From contig CANLYR010000027.1 of NCBI GenBank assembly GCA_947495425.1, positions 1 to 54,692 on the forward strand: a DNA stretch of 54,692 nucleotides, in the 5' to 3' direction. Under the pieces are notes generated by a model. The model did not search any database, was not told the DNA's origin, and saw only the letters and a program-made list of their open reading frames with translations. Source of the DNA: an uncultured Aquimarina sp. GTDB lineage: Bacteria; Bacteroidota; Bacteroidia; Flavobacteriales; Flavobacteriaceae. Of this stretch, positions 1 to 8,803 are shown one piece after another (position 1 is the first letter of the stretch; every line of letters starts with the position of its first letter). The translations under genes were made by a program, and so were the position numbers.

Positions 1-147
1 TCTTACAACTATCGAAAATCATTCAAAAAATAAACAAATTGAAATTAGCGTAGCTATTTTCTGAAAGTGCCTAGTAAATGTTATGTTATAGTATTTTTAT
101 GAGATGTAGAAAATATCTCATTTTAAATCTCTTAAATAAGATAAGCT

Positions 148-2574
148 TTACCTCAATTCGGCTCCCAATTTATTTTCAAAATTATGTTGTAGCTTATTCA
201 TAATCTTGTCTATTTGTTTGTCAGTAAGTGTTTTGTTTTCATCTTGGAATATAAAACTTACAGCATATGATTTTTTACCTTTTGGTAAATTCTTTCCTTC
301 ATAAACATCAAAGAGATTAATGTTTCTCAAAAGTTTCTTTTCTGTTTGCTTAGCAATAATATCGATGTCTTCAAATTTAATGTTGTCATCCAAAAGAAGT
401 GCAAAATCACGACGTACTTCAGGAAATTTCGGAATGTCTTTAAACGAAATTTTATTATGTTTAGCATACTCAATAATAGTATCCCAATTAAAATCAGCAT
501 ATATAACTTCCTGAGAAATTGAGAAGTGTTTTAGAATAGCTTTTTTTACCATACCAAAATCAACTAATTTGGTTTTGCCTATACTAAGAGAAAGTCCTTC
601 AGAGAATAGATCGTTTTTAATGGGAGTTGTTCTTAGTGATTTCAAACCTAAACGTTCTAAAATAGAAGACACGACTCCTTTTAAGAAAAAGAAATCACTT
701 GGTTCTTGATTGATTTTCCAGTTTTCTTTTGTTCGATTGCCAGAAATAATGATGCTTAAGTGCTTGTTTTCTATTCTTTTGCCATCATAATCGTGATACG
801 TTTTACCAAACTCAAATAATTTAAGATCAGTACGTTTTCTATTTATATTATAGGATACGGCCTCTAAACCAGAAAATAACATTGACTGCCTCATAACCGC
901 CAAATCATTGCTCAGAGGATTCAGCATCTCTACATTGTTTTCATCTTTGAGCTGTGCGCTCAAAGCAATGTAATTTGAAGTAGTAAGAGAGTTCGCTAAC
1001 ATTTCATTAAACCCTATACCAACCAATTGATTAGATATTGTATTTTGAATGGTGTGATCAGAAAACTTGTCGATATTGGCTATCGAAGCATTTAGTTTTT
1101 GTGTGAACCCAATATTATTATACCCATACACTCTAAGGATTTCTTCGATAACGTCAACTTCTCTTTGGACATCATTGCGATATGCCGGTATGGTTAATCC
1201 TATTCCTATTTCAGTAATACTGTTGATTTTGATATCTAACGAGGTAAGAATAGATTTTATAGCTTCTTGAGGAAGTTCTTCGCCGATTAATTTGGCTGTT
1301 TTTTCAAATGATAAAAATACTTGAAAATCCTCAATTTTTCTAGGATATAAATCAATGATTTCGCTAGAAATATTTCCTCCTGCAAGCTCTTGTATAAGTA
1401 ATGCCGCTCTTTTTAAAGCATATTCTGTAATATTAGGATCAATACCTCTTTCGAACCTAAAAGAAGCATCTGTATTTAGTGCATGACGCTTTGCGGTTTT
1501 ACGAACACTGACCGGGTTAAAATATGCACTTTCTAAAAAAATTGAAGTCGTAGTTTCAGTAACGCCTGAGTTGATGCCTCCAAAAACTCCTGCAATACAG
1601 AGTGGCTTCACTGCATCACATATCATAAGATCCTCCTCATGCAATGTTCTTTCTACATCATCCAAGGTAGTGAATTTGGTACCTGCCTCTAATGTTTTAA
1701 CTTCAATTTTGTTACCTTCAATATGATTAGCATCGAATGCATGTAAGGGTTGTCCTAATTCATGAAGCACATAATTGGTTACATCTACCACATTATTTTT
1801 TGGAGTAATTCCTATAGCTTTTAGCCTGTTTTGCAACCACGAGGGGGATTCGCTAATTTTAATACCTGAAATAGTAACTCCACAATATCTTGGAGCCAAA
1901 TCTTGATTTTCTACTTTGATATCTATTTTATGGAGTCGATTTTCTACTCTAAAACTACTTACTGAGGGTGTAATAAGTTCTAAGTTTATATCTTTTTGCA
2001 TTAGCCCTGCTTTGAGATCGCGAGCTGTACCCCAATGACTCATTGCATCAGCTCGATTAGGTGTAAGACCAATCTCAAAAACCCGATCATTTTCAATATT
2101 AAATATCTCAGAAGCCTTAGTTCCTACAGAAATATTAGGATCAAGAACCATAATACCATCGTGGCTTTTCCCTAGTCCTAATTCATCTTCGGCACAGATC
2201 ATACCATGGCTGTCTTCGCCTCGAATTTTGCCCTTTTTGATCGTCCATTCTTTTTCATCTTTGTCATATAGTTTTGTACCTATAGTTGCAACAGGAACTT
2301 TTTGGCCAGCTGCAACATTAGGAGCACCACAAACAATTTGTACGGGTTCATCATATCCCAGATCGACCTTGGTTATTTTTAATTTATCTGCATTTGGGTG
2401 TTTTTCGCAACTAAGGATCTGCCCAACAATAACTCCTTCTAGTCCCCCTTTAACACTTTGGTAGGTTGCAATTCCTTCTACTTCAAGACCTAAATCTGTA
2501 AGTAATTCCCCTGTTTTTTCTGCATCCCAATCTGGATTAATAAATTGTTTTAGCCAGTTATATGAAATCTTCAT
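148..2574 (-). CDS. pheT: Phenylalanine-tRNA ligase beta subunit
   Basis: Beta subunit of the alpha2-beta2 phenylalanyl-tRNA synthetase, which charges tRNA-Phe in the cytoplasm. The protein is 808 aa from the ATG at 2574, close to the family's usual ~800 aa. The frame stays open to 2700, but the MKISYNWLKQF N-terminus is the family start, and the extra 42 codons look like untranslated leader. The order is an N-terminal EMAP/tRNA-binding domain (about residues 40-150, GxICAEDELGLG nearby), B3/B4 editing region, B5 domain, catalytic-like core, and a C-terminal FDX-ACB anticodon-binding domain (last ~95 residues, FPEVRRDFALLLDD). pheS is not in the window, which is normal for Bacteroidetes. Identification is secure. 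Confidence 0.97.
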   Translation of the reverse strand: MKISYNWLKQFINPDWDAEKTGELLTDLGLEVEGIATYQSVKGGLEGVIVGQILSCEKHPNADKLKITKVDLGYDEPVQIVCGAPNVAAGQKVPVATIGTKLYDKDEKEWTIKKGKIRGEDSHGMICAEDELGLGKSHDGIMVLDPNISVGTKASEIFNIENDRVFEIGLTPNRADAMSHWGTARDLKAGLMQKDINLELITPSVSSFRVENRLHKIDIKVENQDLAPRYCGVTISGIKISESPSWLQNRLKAIGITPKNNVVDVTNYVLHELGQPLHAFDANHIEGNKIEVKTLEAGTKFTTLDDVERTLHEEDLMICDAVKPLCIAGVFGGINSGVTETTTSIFLESAYFNPVSVRKTAKRHALNTDASFRFERGIDPNITEYALKRAALLIQELAGGNISSEIIDLYPRKIEDFQVFLSFEKTAKLIGEELPQEAIKSILTSLDIKINSITEIGIGLTIPAYRNDVQREVDVIEEILRVYGYNNIGFTQKLNASIANIDKFSDHTIQNTISNQLVGIGFNEMLANSLTTSNYIALSAQLKDENNVEMLNPLSNDLAVMRQSMLFSGLEAVSYNINRKRTDLKLFEFGKTYHDYDGKRIENKHLSIIISGNRTKENWKINQEPSDFFFLKGVVSSILERLGLKSLRTTPIKNDLFSEGLSLSIGKTKLVDFGMVKKAILKHFSISQEVIYADFNWDTIIEYAKHNKISFKDIPKFPEVRRDFALLLDDNIKFEDIDIIAKQTEKKLLRNINLFDVYEGKNLPKGKKSYAVSFIFQDENKTLTDKQIDKIMNKLQHNFENKLGAELR

Positions 2575-2777
2575 TTGTGATTGTTCTAAATTCAGTCGGT
2601 AAAGATAGTATTTTGAGTAGAGGTTACAAATAGTAATAATGCGATATCTTAAATAAAATCCATCACTATTTTTATAATCAAAAAACCAGTTTTTGTCCAA
2701 TACGTTAAACTAGTATTCCTAAAATTTCAATGAACAATCTTTTTAGTATTTTTGATGAAACTTTAAAAATCGAAAAT

Positions 2778-3113
2778 ATGAATAGTTTCAAATATATTTT
2801 AGCATGTTCTGCATTTTTATGTTTTGGTATACAAGTCACTTCTGCTCAAGAAAAATTGAATAAAGAAGCGGTAAAAAAAGAAGCAGATATTATATTGAAA
2901 GATCCTAAAAAAATAAATCTAAAATTGGAAAACTACACCAGTAAGGATAAAGTGTTTATCAGTGAAAAACTACCATATATTGATGAAAATGGGAATCCTG
3001 TATTTCCAGAAAATGAAAGTAATGACACGATAATCAAGTTTACAAACGAAAAAAATAAAATGATTAAAACAGAAAAGAATGATAGCCTAAAAAACAACAA
3101 AAAAGTGAATTGA
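2778..3113 (+). CDS. Small secreted hypothetical protein
   Basis: No function recognised. The frame is open from 2730, but the ATG at 2778 starts a good signal peptide (Lys near the N-terminus, hydrophobic ILACSAFLCFGI, cleavage around TSA-Q), so I place the start there. The mature part is about 88 residues, rich in Lys, Asn and Glu, with no cysteine and no obvious domain. It probably ends up in the periplasm or outside the cell. It is divergent from pheT, and 131 bp separate it from the following lipoprotein gene. The stop sits in a short tandem duplication (GAATTGAAAAGT-GAATTG). Confidence 0.6.
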   Translation: MNSFKYILACSAFLCFGIQVTSAQEKLNKEAVKKEADIILKDPKKINLKLENYTSKDKVFISEKLPYIDENGNPVFPENESNDTIIKFTNEKNKMIKTEKNDSLKNNKKVN

Positions 3114-3244
3114 AAAGTGAATTGTTCATAGCATTACTGGTATGAAGTATTTTAATCATTTAGCAGTTTGTTGTAAGAAAAGTAAATGACCTCATGGCAA
3201 GCTAAGAGGGATATGAAAATTAAAATATAGAGGAAAGTTTATTT

Positions 3245-4480
3245 ATGAAGAATGTAATAACTTATTATGTAATTATTTTTACTACGTTGGTTGTAGTTTC
3301 TTGTAAAAAAGAGGAAGCTAAAGATCCGGCTAATTTCAAAAGCGGTCCATGGAAAGCTACCATACAGGTTCAGGATAATAAGCAACTTCCGTTTTTGTTC
3401 GAGGTGATGGATGATCAAACCATAAAGATTTTTAATGCAAAAGAAAGTATTGATGTTGATGATATTATGATCAAAGGGGATTCGATAATAATAAAGTTTC
3501 CAGTATTTGAAGGATATATTGCCGCTAAGTTTTTAGACTCAATGACAATTTCTGGGGGTTTTATTAAAGAAAGTCTGGATAGAACTGTACCTTTTAAAGC
3601 TAAATATGGCGAGCAAGATCGATTTGAAATAACTTCGAAGCCCTTATATGATATCACGGGTAATTGGGAAACTATATTCAGTAAGGATAATACAGAGGAT
3701 AGGTATGTAGCTAAAGGCGTATTTGCGCAAAACGGAAATATGGTTACAGGTACATTCAGAACCACCACTGGAGATTATAGATATTTAGAAGGCGTATTGA
3801 ATGAAGATCAATTACAACTGTCTACATTTGATGGAGCTCATGCATTTTTATTTACGGCAAAAGTAACAGATAGTACCTTGAATGGTCATTTTTACTCGGG
3901 TAACCATTGGAAAGAACCATTTGCTGCAAAGAGAAATCAAGATTATGAACTCCCTTCCGAAGACTCATTGACGTTCTTAAAAGAAGGATATAATAGGCTA
4001 ACATTTAGTTTTCCTGATAGTAACGGAAACCAGATTTCTATCGATGATGCCCGTTTTAAGGATAAAGTTGTACTTGTTCAAATTATGGGGACATGGTGTC
4101 CAAATTGTATGGATGAAACGAAATACTATGTCGACTTTTATAATCGCAATAAAGATAAAGATATTGAAATCATTGCACTAGCTTTTGAATATGCTAAGAC
4201 AAAAGAAAAAGCTTACAAAGCGATTGAAAGGTTACAAAATAAACTTAATGTAACGTATCCCATTCTTCTTGCTCAATATGGAACGTCTGACAAACAAAAA
4301 GCTCAAGAAAAATTACCAATGCTTAACCATGTATTGTCATATCCAACTAACATATTTATAGACAAAAAAGGAAATGTACGCAAAATACACACTGGTTTTA
4401 ATGGTCCGGCTACAGGTAATAAATATGCTGATTTTAAAACAGAATTTGAAAGCTTTTTAAATAGGTTATTAAAAGAGTAA
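3245..4480 (+). CDS. TlpA-like thioredoxin-fold lipoprotein
   Basis: Predicted periplasm-facing thiol-disulfide protein, 411 aa. The N-terminus is a lipoprotein signal with Cys at residue 20 (LVVVSC). Residues ~30-235 form a long N-terminal region of beta-rich character seen in Bacteroidetes TlpA/DUF4369-type proteins. Residues ~250-411 are a redoxin/TlpA domain with the active-site motif W-C-P-N-C (Cys285 and Cys288) and a later SYPTNIFIDKKG segment holding the cis-Pro region. Family knowledge suggests reduction of periplasmic disulfides, for example in cytochrome maturation. The specific partner cannot be read from the context, which is a lone gene upstream of pta. Confidence 0.85.
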   Translation: MKNVITYYVIIFTTLVVVSCKKEEAKDPANFKSGPWKATIQVQDNKQLPFLFEVMDDQTIKIFNAKESIDVDDIMIKGDSIIIKFPVFEGYIAAKFLDSMTISGGFIKESLDRTVPFKAKYGEQDRFEITSKPLYDITGNWETIFSKDNTEDRYVAKGVFAQNGNMVTGTFRTTTGDYRYLEGVLNEDQLQLSTFDGAHAFLFTAKVTDSTLNGHFYSGNHWKEPFAAKRNQDYELPSEDSLTFLKEGYNRLTFSFPDSNGNQISIDDARFKDKVVLVQIMGTWCPNCMDETKYYVDFYNRNKDKDIEIIALAFEYAKTKEKAYKAIERLQNKLNVTYPILLAQYGTSDKQKAQEKLPMLNHVLSYPTNIFIDKKGNVRKIHTGFNGPATGNKYADFKTEFESFLNRLLKE

Positions 4481-4537
4481 ATTTGTTTTTAAGAGTAGTT
4501 TATTCCTTAATAGTTTTACGTTAAAACTGTATTAGCG

Positions 4538-4545
4538 TATCTTTG
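4538..4545 (+). promoter_or_regulatory. Putative Bacteroidetes -7 promoter box of pta-ackA
   Basis: TATCTTTG exactly fits the flavobacterial -7 consensus TAnnTTTG and lies 19 bp before the pta ATG. I see no clean TTG at the -33 spacing, so only the -7 part is supported. Confidence 0.5.
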
Positions 4546-4564
4546 CTTAACCAAATTTAACCGA

Positions 4565-6658
4565 ATGAGTAAAGCTGTATATATCGCCACTATTGAGCCT
4601 AATAGTGGTAAATCTATTGTTGTTTTGGGGATGATGCGTATGCTACTTGGTAAAATAGCCAAGGTAGGGTACTTCAGACCTATTATCAATGATCCTAGCG
4701 AGGGTGATGTTGATAATCATATCAATACCGTGATCTCTTATTTTGAGTTAGATATTGACTTTAAAAATGCGTATGCTTTTACCAGAAGTGAGGTACTTCA
4801 AAAATATAACAAGGGTAAATCTGGTGAGGTTATAGATGGTATTATTAGTACATATAAAAGTCTTGAAGAAAAATTTGATTTCATATTAGTGGAAGGTACT
4901 GATTTTTCTGATGAGGGAAGTATTATTGAATTTGATATTAATGTAATTATTGCCAAAAACCTCGGAATTCCTGCAGTACTTGTCGCTAGTGGAATTGATA
5001 AAAAGAATAAAGAGATTGTTGGAAACCTAAAATTAGCCTTCGATACTTTCAATAGTAAAGACGTAGAAGTTTTGGCAGTAGTAGCCAATAAGATTACTCC
5101 CGGTTGTGAGAAAACGTTACATAGTGCTCTTAAAAAAGATTTAGGAAATGAAGTAGAAATAATAAGTATACCAAAAGTCAATTCTTTAATAAATCCTACA
5201 ATCAAAGAAATTGTAAGTGAATTAGGTGGAACTGTTTTATTTGGTAAGGAATATTTAAATAATCTAGCAGGTAGTTATGGAGTTGGAGCCATGCAATTGC
5301 GTAATTATCTTACGCACCTTAAGGATAATAGCTTGGTCATCACTCCCGGAGACCGTGCAGATATCATCCTCGGAGTTTTGCAAGCTAATATATCTGATAA
5401 TTATCCGAAAATTTCAGGAATTATACTTACCGGAGGCATTGTTCCAGAAGCCCCAATACTCAAATTGATAGAGGGAGTTTCGATATCATTTCCAATTATT
5501 TCTGTACCTAGCGGAACGTTTGCTATAACCAATCAAATCGGCTCGATTAAATCAAAGATCTATGGGGATAATCTACAGAAGATAAACACTTCAATTAGCA
5601 CATTCGCTAAGCATGTAAATGAGGATCATCTTGCAGATCAACTGATTACTTTCAAATCTGAAGGGCTTACTCCCCGTATGTTTCAGTATAACCTTCTACG
5701 ACGTGCTTTACAACATAAAAAACATATTGTACTTCCCGAAGGGTCTGATGAAAGAATTTTGAGAGCTACCTCCAGACTATTAGCATCAGATGTGGTAGAA
5801 ATTACTTTGATAGGAAATGAAAAGAAAATAAAGAATAAAATTTTAACCCTCGATATCCCTATTGATCTTAGTAAAGTAAACATTGTGTCACCTATAGATT
5901 CTCCTCATTATGATGATTACGTGAAAACTTTTTATGAACTTCGGAAACATAAAAACGTAAATCTGGATATGGCCAAGGATATGATGGCAGATGTATCTTA
6001 TTTTGGGACTATGATGATTTACAAGGGGCATGCAGATGGGATGGTTTCTGGAGCAGTACATACTACGCAACATACCATTAGACCTGCTTTACAATTTATA
6101 AAGACGAAACCTGGGGTAAAAGTAGTCTCCTCAGTATTCTTTATGTGTTTAGAAGATCGGGTTTCTGTATTTGGTGATTGTGCAATCAACCCAAATCCTA
6201 ATGCCGAGGAATTGGCGGAGATAGCAATTTCTTCTTCAGAATCAGCGTTAGCTTTTGGAATAGAACCCAAAGTAGCCATGCTATCCTATTCATCTGGATC
6301 CTCTGGTAAAGGAGAAGATGTAGAAACCGTAAGAGCAGCTACAGCCATAGTGAAAGAGAAGCAACCAAATCTCAAAATTGAAGGGCCAATACAATATGAT
6401 GCAGCTGTGGATATGAGTGTGGGGCAAAGTAAGCTTCCAGATTCTGAAGTAGCAGGGCAAGCGAGTGTATTAATCTTTCCTGATTTAAACACAGGGAATA
6501 ATACGTATAAAGCGGTACAGCGAGAAACAGGGGCATTGGCAATAGGTCCTATGCTACAAGGGTTGAATAAGCCAGTTAATGATTTAAGTAGAGGGTGTAC
6601 CGTTGATGATGTATATAATACAGTAATTATTACAGCGATTCAGGCGCAGGGATTATAA
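4565..6658 (+). CDS. pta: Phosphate acetyltransferase (long form)
   Basis: Interconverts acetyl-CoA and acetyl phosphate, together with the acetate kinase encoded 10 bp downstream. The 697 aa match the long Pta type. Residues ~1-210 are a BioD/dethiobiotin-synthetase-like P-loop region (EPNSGKS near residue 12), ~215-330 a DRTGG domain (TPGDRADIILG), and ~370-690 the catalytic PTA_PTB domain (GSDERILRA, GMVSGAVHTT, YSSGSSGKGEDVE, ILFPDLNTGNNTYKA-type ending). Expression as a pta-ackA operon is supported by the spacing, by the TAnnTTTG box upstream, and by a strong terminator only after ackA. Confidence 0.97.
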   Translation: MSKAVYIATIEPNSGKSIVVLGMMRMLLGKIAKVGYFRPIINDPSEGDVDNHINTVISYFELDIDFKNAYAFTRSEVLQKYNKGKSGEVIDGIISTYKSLEEKFDFILVEGTDFSDEGSIIEFDINVIIAKNLGIPAVLVASGIDKKNKEIVGNLKLAFDTFNSKDVEVLAVVANKITPGCEKTLHSALKKDLGNEVEIISIPKVNSLINPTIKEIVSELGGTVLFGKEYLNNLAGSYGVGAMQLRNYLTHLKDNSLVITPGDRADIILGVLQANISDNYPKISGIILTGGIVPEAPILKLIEGVSISFPIISVPSGTFAITNQIGSIKSKIYGDNLQKINTSISTFAKHVNEDHLADQLITFKSEGLTPRMFQYNLLRRALQHKKHIVLPEGSDERILRATSRLLASDVVEITLIGNEKKIKNKILTLDIPIDLSKVNIVSPIDSPHYDDYVKTFYELRKHKNVNLDMAKDMMADVSYFGTMMIYKGHADGMVSGAVHTTQHTIRPALQFIKTKPGVKVVSSVFFMCLEDRVSVFGDCAINPNPNAEELAEIAISSSESALAFGIEPKVAMLSYSSGSSGKGEDVETVRAATAIVKEKQPNLKIEGPIQYDAAVDMSVGQSKLPDSEVAGQASVLIFPDLNTGNNTYKAVQRETGALAIGPMLQGLNKPVNDLSRGCTVDDVYNTVIITAIQAQGL

Positions 6659-6668
6659 AAAAAGGGAT

Positions 6669-7853
6669 ATGCAACTATTAGTATTAAACTCAGGAAGTTC
6701 TTCTATAAAGTTTCAATTATTTATTATGCCCAATGCCGATGTAATTTGCTCGGGCTTGGTAGAGCGAATTGGATTAGAAAATGCAAAAATAACATATAGC
6801 TCCAATCAAAATACAATAGAGAGTGTTGAAACAATTAGTAATCACCAGGATGGTTTACAACTGATAGCCGAATACATCATGGATCCTAAAGTGGGAGTAA
6901 TCAAATCTGCTGCCGAGATTCAGGTTGTAGGACATAGAGTAGTTCATGGTGGAAGTACGTTTGCTAAGACGGTAGAAATCACTAAAGAGGTAAAGCAAAA
7001 GATAGAAAAACTCTCTGCATTAGCACCATTGCATAACCCCGCAAACCTAGAAGGAATTTTAGTTGCCGAAGAAATTTTTCCGCAAGCAAAACAAGTAGCG
7101 GTATTCGATACGGCTTTTCATCAAACGATTCCTGTTGAAGCTTATAAATATGCTATACCCAATAGATTTCTTGATGAAAATAGTATCAGGGTATATGGTT
7201 TTCATGGTACAAGTCATAAATATGTATCTGAAAAAGCAATTAATTTCCTAAGTAAAGAAAAATCGAAAATCATCACGATTCATCTTGGTAATGGTTGTAG
7301 TATGACAGCTATTAAAAATGGAAGAAGTATTGATCATACCTTAGGTTTTGCCCCAATGAATGGATTGATTATGGGAACACGATCTGGAGATATAGACCCA
7401 GCAGTGATCTTTTACATGGTTAATACTTTGGGGTACACATTAGAAGAGGTGAATTCACTTTTGCAGAAGGAAAGTGGAATGTTGGGGCTTACAGGTTTCA
7501 GTGACCTTAGAGATATAGAATCTGAAGCCGAAAAAGGTAATGCCGATTGCAGATTAGCATTAAAAATGAACGCGTATCGTATCAAAAAGTTTATTGGTGC
7601 ATATGCATCTATAATGAATGGTTTAGATGCAATTGTTTTTACTGCTGGAATAGGAGAAAACTCTGATGTAATTAGAAGTTTGATTTGTGAAGATCAAGAA
7701 TTTTTAGGAATTCAATTAGATAAAGAAAAGAATCGTATTCGATCAAAATCAATACGAGATATTAGTACCTTATCATCGAAAGTACGTATACTGGTAATTC
7801 CGACTAATGAAGAACTTGAAATCGCAAAGCAATCTTATAAATTACTTGGATAA
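6669..7853 (+). CDS. ackA: Acetate kinase
   Basis: Transfers phosphate from acetyl phosphate to ADP, giving acetate and ATP. The 394 aa have the standard ASKHA-fold acetate/butyrate kinase layout: LVLNSGSSSIKFQLF at the N-terminus, the VGHRVVHGG signature near residue 85, YGFHGTSHKYV near 180, the nucleotide-binding HLGNGCSMTAI with GTRSGDIDP near 210-245, and a C-terminal FTAGIGENS motif. It starts 10 bp after the pta stop, with an AAAAGGGAT-like sequence before the ATG, so the two genes are certainly co-transcribed. Confidence 0.97.
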   Translation: MQLLVLNSGSSSIKFQLFIMPNADVICSGLVERIGLENAKITYSSNQNTIESVETISNHQDGLQLIAEYIMDPKVGVIKSAAEIQVVGHRVVHGGSTFAKTVEITKEVKQKIEKLSALAPLHNPANLEGILVAEEIFPQAKQVAVFDTAFHQTIPVEAYKYAIPNRFLDENSIRVYGFHGTSHKYVSEKAINFLSKEKSKIITIHLGNGCSMTAIKNGRSIDHTLGFAPMNGLIMGTRSGDIDPAVIFYMVNTLGYTLEEVNSLLQKESGMLGLTGFSDLRDIESEAEKGNADCRLALKMNAYRIKKFIGAYASIMNGLDAIVFTAGIGENSDVIRSLICEDQEFLGIQLDKEKNRIRSKSIRDISTLSSKVRILVIPTNEELEIAKQSYKLLG

Positions 7854-7854
7854 T

Positions 7855-7901
7855 AAAAGAGGCTGAATGGTTTGTTTTACACATAGAATTCAGCCTCTTT
7901 T
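7855..7901. terminator. Bidirectional terminator between ackA and the peptide genes
   Basis: Perfect 14-bp inverted repeat (AAAAGAGGCTGAAT and its complement at 7888-7901) around a 19-nt loop, with A-run and T-run built into the arms. It can stop both the plus-strand ackA transcript and the minus-strand peptide transcript. Confidence 0.9.
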
Positions 7902-7922
7902 GTTTTAGGATTATCTTTTAGG

Positions 7923-8108
7923 TTACGCAAATATACAACGCCCCCATCGATCGCAGTAGCCTGGCTCACAAAAGGATTGACCTCCCCAACTAATAAGGCA
8001 ACCTCTGCCTGTTGGACAACAAGTAGCTCCAAAAAAAGAACCTTTTACTTGCTTTTGCTGTTCCTTGTCTAATTTTTGAATTCCGGTTAAATTTAAGATT
8101 GTTTTCAT
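7923..8108 (-). CDS. Cys-rich bacteriocin-like peptide, copy 1
   Basis: 61-aa peptide precursor; the ATG at 8108 is chosen because the following LNLTGIQKLDKEQQKQVKG matches the paralogue's leader. The leader ends in a K-G site like the double-glycine leaders of Bacteroidetes natural-product or bacteriocin-like precursors, which are cut by peptidase-containing ABC exporters. The core of about 38 residues carries six Cys (CC, C, C, C, C) and ends GYCDRWGRCIFA, suggesting three disulfides or another Cys-based crosslink. It lies 17 bp downstream of copy 2, so they form a two-gene operon. No exporter or modifying enzyme is encoded nearby. The antimicrobial role is inference. Confidence 0.75.
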   Translation of the reverse strand: MKTILNLTGIQKLDKEQQKQVKGSFFGATCCPTGRGCLISWGGQSFCEPGYCDRWGRCIFA

Positions 8109-8125
8109 TGTGTTGATATTTAAAA

Positions 8126-8314
8126 TTAAGCCCAAATACAACTGCCATTTGATTGACAGTATCCATAATCGCAGAATGTGAATCCACTACCGGTTGTAAC
8201 ACAACATCGTCTTGGACCTCCACAATAAGGTCTAGACCGCGCAGCTCCTTTAATTTCCTGTTGTTCCTCTTTAGTCATTTTATGAAGACCAGTTAGATTT
8301 AAGATTTTTTTCAT
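8126..8314 (-). CDS. Cys-rich bacteriocin-like peptide, copy 2
   Basis: 62-aa paralogue of the peptide just downstream. The start at 8314 gives the leader MKKILNLTGLHKMTKEEQ followed by QEIKGA; the frame extends further upstream to 8422, but that part lacks any leader character. The core has six Cys in a slightly different order (one C, then CC, then three C), and the C-terminus TFCDYGYCQSNGSCIWA parallels copy 1 (SFCEPGYC...GRCIFA). Leader and C-terminal motif are better conserved than the middle, the usual pattern for diversifying secreted peptides. It is the promoter-proximal gene of the pair. No partner genes are in the window. Confidence 0.75.
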   Translation of the reverse strand: MKKILNLTGLHKMTKEEQQEIKGAARSRPYCGGPRRCCVTTGSGFTFCDYGYCQSNGSCIWA

Positions 8315-8803
8315 TTGTATAAATTTTAAAGTTAGAATTCTAAAATTAGAGTATGAAAGGCTGTAATACAAGAACTTGTTCTTGACATTTATAAATCCAG
8401 ACTTATAAGTTTTAATCCACATTATGAAATTTGATTCTCCTAGGCTTTCCTCGAAGTCAAAAATTTTGTTTTCGTTGGATGCCTGGCGTACTTACCCCGT
8501 AGCAGTTGGCTCAAACTAATCCCTAAATGCACATGAGACTAAAAAATAATCAGGATAGATAAAAATCATATGAAGGCTTGCCTGTAATCCTACTTTTTTG
8601 TAAGAAATAACTTATTAACATGTGTTAAAAAAACAAACACCTGATTGCCAGTTACTTATGTGTTTTGTATTTCTAAATATTGGATTATCAACATACTGCA
8701 TAATGATTTGGTAACACAAGGCACTAGTATGTTATGGAAAATAATTTTAGCTTCGACTTCGTTTAATTAAAGTAAGATAGACTAATTAACTCACAACAAC
8801 ACA
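8315..8803. other. Intergenic region before the endonuclease gene
   Basis: 489 bp with no supportable gene. It must contain the divergent promoters for the peptide operon (minus) and the nuclease gene (plus), but I see no clear TAnnTTTG box. Confidence 0.5.

Noticed and set aside
99..121. Inverted repeat ATGAGAT...ATCTCAT downstream of pheT as its terminator
   Set aside because: On the minus strand it is followed by A-rich and not T-rich sequence, so support is too weak.
148..2700. The 42-codon N-terminal extension of PheT
   Set aside because: It has no family similarity and precedes the conserved MKISYNWL start; treated as untranslated leader.
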